NCBI GenBank assembly: GCA_017882025.1
Contig: JADGQG010000018.1
Location: forward strand, 1-16,854
DNA: 16,854 bases
Source of the DNA: Chloroflexota bacterium
GTDB taxonomy: Bacteria > Chloroflexota > Limnocylindria > Limnocylindrales > CSP1-4
Direction of reading: 5' to 3'
The notes under the pieces were generated by a model. It had not been told where the DNA came from and searched no databases. It worked only from the letters and a program-made list of their open reading frames with translations. This document shows positions 12,948-16,854 of the stretch, piece by piece. The translations under genes were made by a program, and so were the position numbers. Position 1 is the stretch's first letter. The number at the start of each line of letters is the position of its first letter.

Positions 12948-14941
12948 CAGATGCCCTCCCGGCCGAAGGTGTCGCCGAGCTGCGCGATCGAGAAGACCGG
13001 GCCGTCACGGCAGACGAAGTACTTGCCCATCTGGCAGTGGCCGCACAGGCCGATTCCGCATTCCATGTGCCGCTCCAACGTCACGTGGATTCGGGATGCG
13101 GACACGCCCCGGCCGGCGAGCGTCGTCGAAGTGGCCTGCATCATCCGCTCCGGACCACAGACGAACGCGATCATGTTGGAGCCGTCCCAGGCCGCCTGGT
13201 CGAACAGGTGGGTCACGATGCCCACCCGCCCGGACCAGTCCGGGCCGGCGCGATCCACGGTCAGGCTCACGTCGATGCCATCGCGCTTACCCCACCGCTC
13301 CAGCTCGTCGCGATAGATCAGGTCGGCCGGCGTCCGGGCACCGTAGAAAAGCTTCACGTCCCCGAACCGGCGACGGTCGGCGACGATCGCGTGGAGGACC
13401 GGCCGGAGCGGCGCGAGGCCGATGCCGCCGGTGACGATGACAAGATCGCGCCCGACCGCGCGGTCCAGCGGCCAGTTGTTGCCCAGCGGGCCGCGAAGGC
13501 CCACCTGGTCGCCGACCTGGAGTGCGCACATCGCCCTGGTGGCGGGGCCGGCGCCGCGGATCGTCAGCTCGATGCCGTCCGTCAGGAAGCGGCTGATCGA
13601 GATCGGGAGCGGCGGGAAGCCCGGCAGCGCGACCATGGCGAACTGCCCGGTGCTGCCGTGGCTGAACGCCGGGTCCACGCCGGTGAGCGTGAGCGTCGTC
13701 GTATCAGCGGTCTCCGCCTTCGTGTTGACCACGCGGGCGGTCACGAATTCGTTCGGGGTCGCCGCGACCGGCTCCACGAGGCGTGACTCGGGGGAGAGCG
13801 GGACGGGTGGCGCGATCGCGTTCAGCTCGTCGCGGACGTCGATCCCGACCGGGCACCACGTGATGCAGCGGCCGCAGCCGACGCAGCCGGACGTGCCGAA
13901 CTGGTCCCACCACGTCGCGAACTTGTGGGTGAGCCACTGCCGGTAGCGATCCCGCGGCCGGGCCCGGAAGCTGCCGCCCGCAACCTTTGCGAAGCCGGGG
14001 CTGAAGCAGCTGTCCCAGCTCCGGCTGGCCACGGCGTTTTTGCCGGTCAGGTCCGTCGTCTGCGTCAGGGTCGTGCAGAAGCAGGTGGGGCAGGCCAGCG
14101 TGCAGTTGCCGCACGTGATGCAGCGCTCGGCGACCTGGGCCCAGCGCGGATGGTCCAGCTGGGCGAGCAGGCGGTCGTGGATGCCGTCGGTCGGGACCGG
14201 GTCGCCGATCCTGGCGCGCACGGCGGCAACCGTGGCGGCCACCCCGTACTGCTCGGCGGCGCTCGCGGGGCGCAGCGGGAGGCGCTCGAGGACCGCGCGG
14301 CCGGCCGGCGTGCCGGAGTCGACCAGGAAGCCTGCGTCGAGCTCGGTCAGCGAGAGGTCGAAGCCATCGGTGACCTCGGGACCGGTGCCCATCGACGTGC
14401 AGAAGCAGGTCGATGCGGACGTTGTGCACTGGACGGCAACGACGAAGACGTTGGCACGCCGGACCATGTAGTCGGGGTCGATGAACTCGGTGCCGATCAG
14501 GACCCGGTCCTGGACGCCGAGCGCCGCGAGCTCGCAGGCGCGCGCCCCCAGGAACGCGAGCTTCGGCGGGGTCGCCTGCTCGGGCTCGAAGGAGACCTTG
14601 TGGCCGTCGTGGGTGGAATGGGTGAGCGGGATCAGGGCCGGGAAGGTCCACTTCTTCCACGCCGTGGGCCCGACCACATAGCCGAAGAGCCGTTCGTCGC
14701 CGCGCCGGCGGAGCCGATAGCGGCCCGGCGACTGCTCGTCACCCCAGCCGCGCGGCAGCTGATCCACGGACGTGATGTCGTCGTAGATGATGGCGCCATC
14801 GGCCACCGTCGGGCCGATGAGCTGTCGGCCGTCCTCGCGCAGGAGGTCGAAGAGGACCTGGAGATCAGCCCGGGCCAGGAAGCCCGGCCCCTCGATCGTG
14901 GGCCGGCTGCCCCGGGACGAGCGCGAGACCGGGATCACCAT
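12947..14941 (-). CDS. hydBG: Fused hydrogenase beta (4Fe-4S) and gamma (FAD/NAD(P), 2Fe-2S) subunit
   Basis: A 664-residue chain joining two subunits that are separate genes in the Pyrococcus sulfhydrogenase. Residues about 20-380 match the beta subunit (HydB/AsrA-like), with two ferredoxin-type cluster motifs: Cys274/277/280/284 (CITCGNCTLACP) and Cys353/356/359/363 (CVGCGRCITWCP). Additional cysteines lie at 172, 179 and 181. Residues about 397-664 match the gamma subunit (HydG/AsrB/PyrK-like): an FAD domain with PISIS at 446-450, NAD(P)-site VTGGIGLAPLRPVL (503-516) and VCGPERMM (594-601), and 2Fe-2S cysteines 628, 633, 636 and 644. It would exchange electrons between NAD(P)H and the hydrogenase core, and perhaps elemental sulfur. 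ATG at 14941 overlaps the upstream gene by seven bases. The frame crosses the beta/gamma joint without interruption. Confidence 0.93.
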   Translation of the reverse strand: MVIPVSRSSRGSRPTIEGPGFLARADLQVLFDLLREDGRQLIGPTVADGAIIYDDITSVDQLPRGWGDEQSPGRYRLRRRGDERLFGYVVGPTAWKKWTFPALIPLTHSTHDGHKVSFEPEQATPPKLAFLGARACELAALGVQDRVLIGTEFIDPDYMVRRANVFVVAVQCTTSASTCFCTSMGTGPEVTDGFDLSLTELDAGFLVDSGTPAGRAVLERLPLRPASAAEQYGVAATVAAVRARIGDPVPTDGIHDRLLAQLDHPRWAQVAERCITCGNCTLACPTCFCTTLTQTTDLTGKNAVASRSWDSCFSPGFAKVAGGSFRARPRDRYRQWLTHKFATWWDQFGTSGCVGCGRCITWCPVGIDVRDELNAIAPPVPLSPESRLVEPVAATPNEFVTARVVNTKAETADTTTLTLTGVDPAFSHGSTGQFAMVALPGFPPLPISISRFLTDGIELTIRGAGPATRAMCALQVGDQVGLRGPLGNNWPLDRAVGRDLVIVTGGIGLAPLRPVLHAIVADRRRFGDVKLFYGARTPADLIYRDELERWGKRDGIDVSLTVDRAGPDWSGRVGIVTHLFDQAAWDGSNMIAFVCGPERMMQATSTTLAGRGVSASRIHVTLERHMECGIGLCGHCQMGKYFVCRDGPVFSIAQLGDTFGREGI

Positions 14942-15417
14942 GTTCGTACCTGCTCGGCGGCAAAGAGGTCCAGGAGCTGGACGCGTGTCGCGTTGAGGCG
15001 TCGCGCGACGGCGACGAGAACCCGCGGGTAGAGGGCCTGCGCGAGCGCGGCATCTTCCCGGAGGGCTGCGCGCAGGGCGGGCCCCTCGAACGTGATCGCC
15101 TCCAGCGCCTCGATGGCAACCGCGGTGGAGGTGGCGCGATACGGCGGCACGAGGGCGGACCAGAGGTAGACGTCCCCCGGCTCGACCGTCAGGATCGTGA
15201 AGTCGCCGCGCTCCGGCACATGGATGCGGAGGGCGACGCGACCCTTGATCACGATGCCAAGAACTTCGGACTCATCTCCTTCCCGGAACAGCTCCTGGCC
15301 GGGCTCCGCCGTGAATGTGCGGCTGAGCTCTGCGAGGCGCGTCTGGATCCCCGGCTCAAGGCCTGAGGCAAACCATGTGGAGTTGAGGACAGCAACGAGC
15401 GAAGCCTGATCCTGCAT
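14935..15417 (-). CDS. Stand-alone cyclic-nucleotide-binding-fold protein
   Basis: A 160-residue protein consisting of a Crp-type cyclic nucleotide-binding beta-roll and a following C-helix, with no helix-turn-helix DNA-binding domain. Visible are the roll's FREGDESEVLGIVIKGRVAL (about 44-63), FTILTVEPGDVYLWSALVPPYRATSTAVA (phosphate-binding cassette, about 73-101) and a C-terminal helix ending AEQVRTW. In cAMP-binding members the cassette reads FGE-A--R-A; here the Glu position is Trp86, while Arg94 is kept. Classical cAMP binding is therefore doubtful. It is the first gene of the hydrogenase operon and overlaps the beta/gamma gene by seven bases, so it is probably made in stoichiometric coupling and may act as a structural or regulatory partner of the enzyme rather than a transcription factor. 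Such proteins occur beside other group 3b hydrogenases; their role is not settled. Confidence 0.8.
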   Translation of the reverse strand: MQDQASLVAVLNSTWFASGLEPGIQTRLAELSRTFTAEPGQELFREGDESEVLGIVIKGRVALRIHVPERGDFTILTVEPGDVYLWSALVPPYRATSTAVAIEALEAITFEGPALRAALREDAALAQALYPRVLVAVARRLNATRVQLLDLFAAEQVRTW

Positions 15418-15423
15418 GGGGCC

Positions 15424-15429
15424 AGTCTC
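15424..15429 (-). promoter_or_regulatory. Candidate -10 box (GAGACT) of the hydrogenase operon
   Basis: On the minus strand GAGACT is followed by 6 bases and then the ATG at 15417. It differs from TAGACT only at the first base and keeps the A2 and T6 positions. The gene has no Shine-Dalgarno sequence, fitting a leaderless operon start like others in this window. The first-base mismatch makes it a weak box that may need an activator. Confidence 0.3.
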
Positions 15430-15433
15430 ACGG

Positions 15434-15450
15434 CGCGGGACATGCCCGCG
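15434..15450. promoter_or_regulatory. Palindromic candidate operator upstream of the hydrogenase operon
   Basis: CGCGGG-ACATG-CCCGCG is a perfect 6-bp inverted repeat with a 5-bp centre. It sits 4 bp upstream of the proposed -10 box of the operon, inside the -10/-35 spacer, a classic repressor or activator position. GC-rich DNA makes short palindromes likelier, so this is suggestive only. Confidence 0.35.
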
Positions 15451-15466
15451 GCAGGGCCGGTGGGCA

Positions 15467-15519
15467 CGGGGTCGGGGGCCACGTGTACCGGCGACGGCAC
15501 CGCGCGGCCCCCGACCCCG
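15467..15519. repeat. Perfect 14-bp inverted repeat between ligD and the hydrogenase operon
   Basis: The arms CGGGGTCGGGGGCC (15467-15480) and GGCCCCCGACCCCG (15506-15519) are exact reverse complements separated by 25 bases. It lies 69 bases past the ligD stop and about 50 bases upstream of the hydrogenase operon start. As RNA on the minus strand it would form a very stable stem with a 25-base loop. There is no following T-tract, so it could be a Rho-assisted terminator for ligD, an insulator for the operon, or a binding site for a dimeric protein. Confidence 0.6.
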
Positions 15520-15588
15520 AGGTACCGTTCCGCATCTCCGCCGGCACCGGTTGGCAGCCGCGCCGCCGGGTCTCGCCGGGGCCGGGGT

Positions 15589-16854
15589 TCAGAGCTTCGG
15601 CAGGTCCTGGCCGGGGCCCAGCGCAGCGGCGAACAGGTCGCCGCGCTCCAACAGTCGGGGCAGGATCGACCGGATCGTCCAGCGGTCCGGTCGGAGCGCG
15701 GGGTCGTCCAGCTCATCCCAGCTGATCGGTGCCGAGACGGGCAAGCCGGACGCCGGTCGCGGCGAATACGGCGCCACGAGGGTCCGGTTCCGCCAGTTCT
15801 GGGTGTAGTCCAGGCGCGCCCGGCCACCCCGCTGGTCCTTCGACCACTCCCAGCTGACGAGTTCGGGGACCGCCCCGCCAACGGCGCGCGACACTTGCTC
15901 CACCCAGGCCCGCGTCACCTCCCACGAATAGCCGGCGCGAAGCGGGACGAAGACCTGGACGCCGCGCTTCCCGGTCACCTTCGGCACCCCGGTCACCCCG
16001 AGGTGCTCGAGCGCGCGTCGGAAGAGCCGAGCGAGCGCGAGCGTCTCGTCCCAGGTCGTGCGCTCGCCGGGGTCGATGTCCACGAGCGCCCAGCGGGGCT
16101 CGCCCGGCGCCTCGATCCGCGACGTCCACGGGTGGATCTCCAGCGCGGCCTGGTTGCCGAGCCACGCGAGTGTCGCCAGCGAGTCGGCGATGACGTAGGC
16201 GTGGGGGCGCCGGTCCGGCGGGTCCGGCTCGCGCCAGCGGGTCACCCAGTCAGGCGTGCCCCGGGCGACGCCCTTCTGCCAGAAGAACTCGCCCCCGATC
16301 CCGTCGGGGTAGCGGGCGAGATTCAGGGCGCGACCTGACAGGTGCGGCAGGAGCACCGGCGCGATCAGCGCGAGGTACCGGACGAGGTCGCGCTTCGTCA
16401 CCGGCGCGTCGTCGGGCATCGCGCCCGGAGCGGCGCCCGCGGCGTCCGGCGCCCCCGGCGCCCCCGGCGCCCCCGGCGCCAGGAGCTTGTCGAGGTTCGT
16501 GAGCGACACGTCGCGCCCGCCGATCCTCCACGACCCGCCGCGGGAGGGCATGGCGTCCAGCGCCGCCAGTTCCTCCGCGGTCGCCGGCTCGAACGCCAAC
16601 GACGGCGGCGGGGGCGATGGTGGCGCCTCCTCGGTGGCCCGATTCGCGACCCGCGTGGAGGCCGCCGGCCGCCCCTTCGACGACGATGCGACGGCACGAT
16701 CCGCCCGAGGCGCGACGCCGGCCTTCGCGAGCGCCCGGGCGGCCGCTTCCGGGCCCACGGCGACCTGGCGTTCGACCGAAGCCGGGTCGACCTCGGGGGC
16801 CTCACTGGTGAACGAGGCCTGGCGCACGATCCCGTCGCGGGACCAGCCGCCGAT
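15589..16854 (-). CDS. ligD: LigD, NHEJ ATP-dependent ligase/polymerase (5' end beyond window)
   Basis: The last 421 residues of a multi-domain end-joining enzyme; the frame stays open to the window edge. The first ~15 visible residues (GGWSRDGIVRQASFTS) read like the end of the ligase domain's OB fold. A ~75-residue Ala/Pro/Ser-rich linker follows, then a complete LigD polymerase (archaeo-eukaryotic primase-type) domain from about residue 105. It includes VSLTNLDKLL, FFWQKGVARGTPDWV, AALEIHPWTSR, the metal-binding LVDIDPG (Asp259, Asp261), KVTGKRGVQVFVPL, RLDYTQN (Asp349) and the terminal DRWTIRSILPRL-GDLF-QDLPKL. Domain order is ligase then polymerase, opposite to Mycobacterium LigD. A GAP-repeat insertion of about 25 residues lies after LDKLL. 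No ku gene is visible; it could lie beyond the edge. The motif histidine of many LigD polymerases (SGGxGLH) is Gln here. Confidence 0.9.
   Translation of the reverse strand: MGGWSRDGIVRQASFTSEAPEVDPASVERQVAVGPEAAARALAKAGVAPRADRAVASSSKGRPAASTRVANRATEEAPPSPPPPSLAFEPATAEELAALDAMPSRGGSWRIGGRDVSLTNLDKLLAPGAPGAPGAPDAAGAAPGAMPDDAPVTKRDLVRYLALIAPVLLPHLSGRALNLARYPDGIGGEFFWQKGVARGTPDWVTRWREPDPPDRRPHAYVIADSLATLAWLGNQAALEIHPWTSRIEAPGEPRWALVDIDPGERTTWDETLALARLFRRALEHLGVTGVPKVTGKRGVQVFVPLRAGYSWEVTRAWVEQVSRAVGGAVPELVSWEWSKDQRGGRARLDYTQNWRNRTLVAPYSPRPASGLPVSAPISWDELDDPALRPDRWTIRSILPRLLERGDLFAAALGPGQDLPKL
16448..16480 (-). repeat. 9-bp GC-rich tandem repeat inside ligD
   Basis: The unit GGCGCCCCC occurs 3.7 times without mismatch and encodes PGAPGAPGAP on the minus strand. 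It begins the low-complexity insertion between LDKLL and VTKRDLVRYL of the polymerase domain. Because the unit is three codons long, slippage would keep the frame. Confidence 0.85.

Noticed and set aside
12923..15031. Long + strand frames opposite the hydrogenase genes
   Set aside because: They are Arg/Ala/Gly-rich reverse-frame readings of genes with clear cysteine motifs on the minus strand.

Overview
The window is about 16.9 kb of very GC-rich bacterial DNA, dense with genes and with strong codon bias. Proline/threonine-rich tails on exported proteins, TAnnnT boxes only a few bases before several start codons (leaderless transcription), a ligase-first LigD and a group 3b hydrogenase together suggest a soil or groundwater Chloroflexota (Limnocylindria/Ellin6529-like). 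This placement is inferred from style; an actinobacterial relative is not excluded. No tRNA, rRNA, CRISPR array or transposase was recognised.

Left part (1-9.7 kb, mostly + strand). A short DinB-fold protein (-) diverges from a secreted CAP-domain protein with a Pro/Thr repeat tail. Next is a two-gene MacB/Lol-type ABC export system (ATPase plus a large double-FtsX permease), preceded by a 12-codon leader ORF whose stop overlaps the ATPase start. BioY (biotin uptake S component) follows and overlaps an MpaB/DUF2236-type oxygenase. A FGGY sugar kinase and a sugar-binding lipoprotein (peripl_BP_4 type) come last, with no sugar permease or ATPase in the window.

Right part (9.8-15.4 kb, - strand). 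This is a tight operon for a cytoplasmic group 3b [NiFe]-hydrogenase (NAD(P)-linked, 'sulfhydrogenase' type). In transcription order it encodes a stand-alone cyclic-nucleotide-binding-fold protein, a single 664-residue chain joining the iron-sulfur beta subunit to the flavin/NAD(P) gamma subunit, the small subunit, the large subunit and the matching M52 maturation protease. Adjacent genes overlap by 1-7 nt except before the protease. Electrons would pass between NAD(P)H at the FAD domain, the iron-sulfur clusters of the beta and small subunits and the NiFe site. No hypA-F genes are present, so active-site assembly must be encoded elsewhere. The operon ends against the C-terminal third of an NAD-dependent epimerase gene, which looks like a rearrangement scar.

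Right edge (15.6-16.9 kb, - strand). The 3' part of a LigD-type NHEJ ligase-polymerase runs off the window. It carries the end of the ligase domain, a linker and a complete polymerase domain with a small GAP-repeat insertion. Between ligD and the hydrogenase operon lie a perfect 14-bp inverted repeat and, directly upstream of the operon, a 6-5-6 palindrome.
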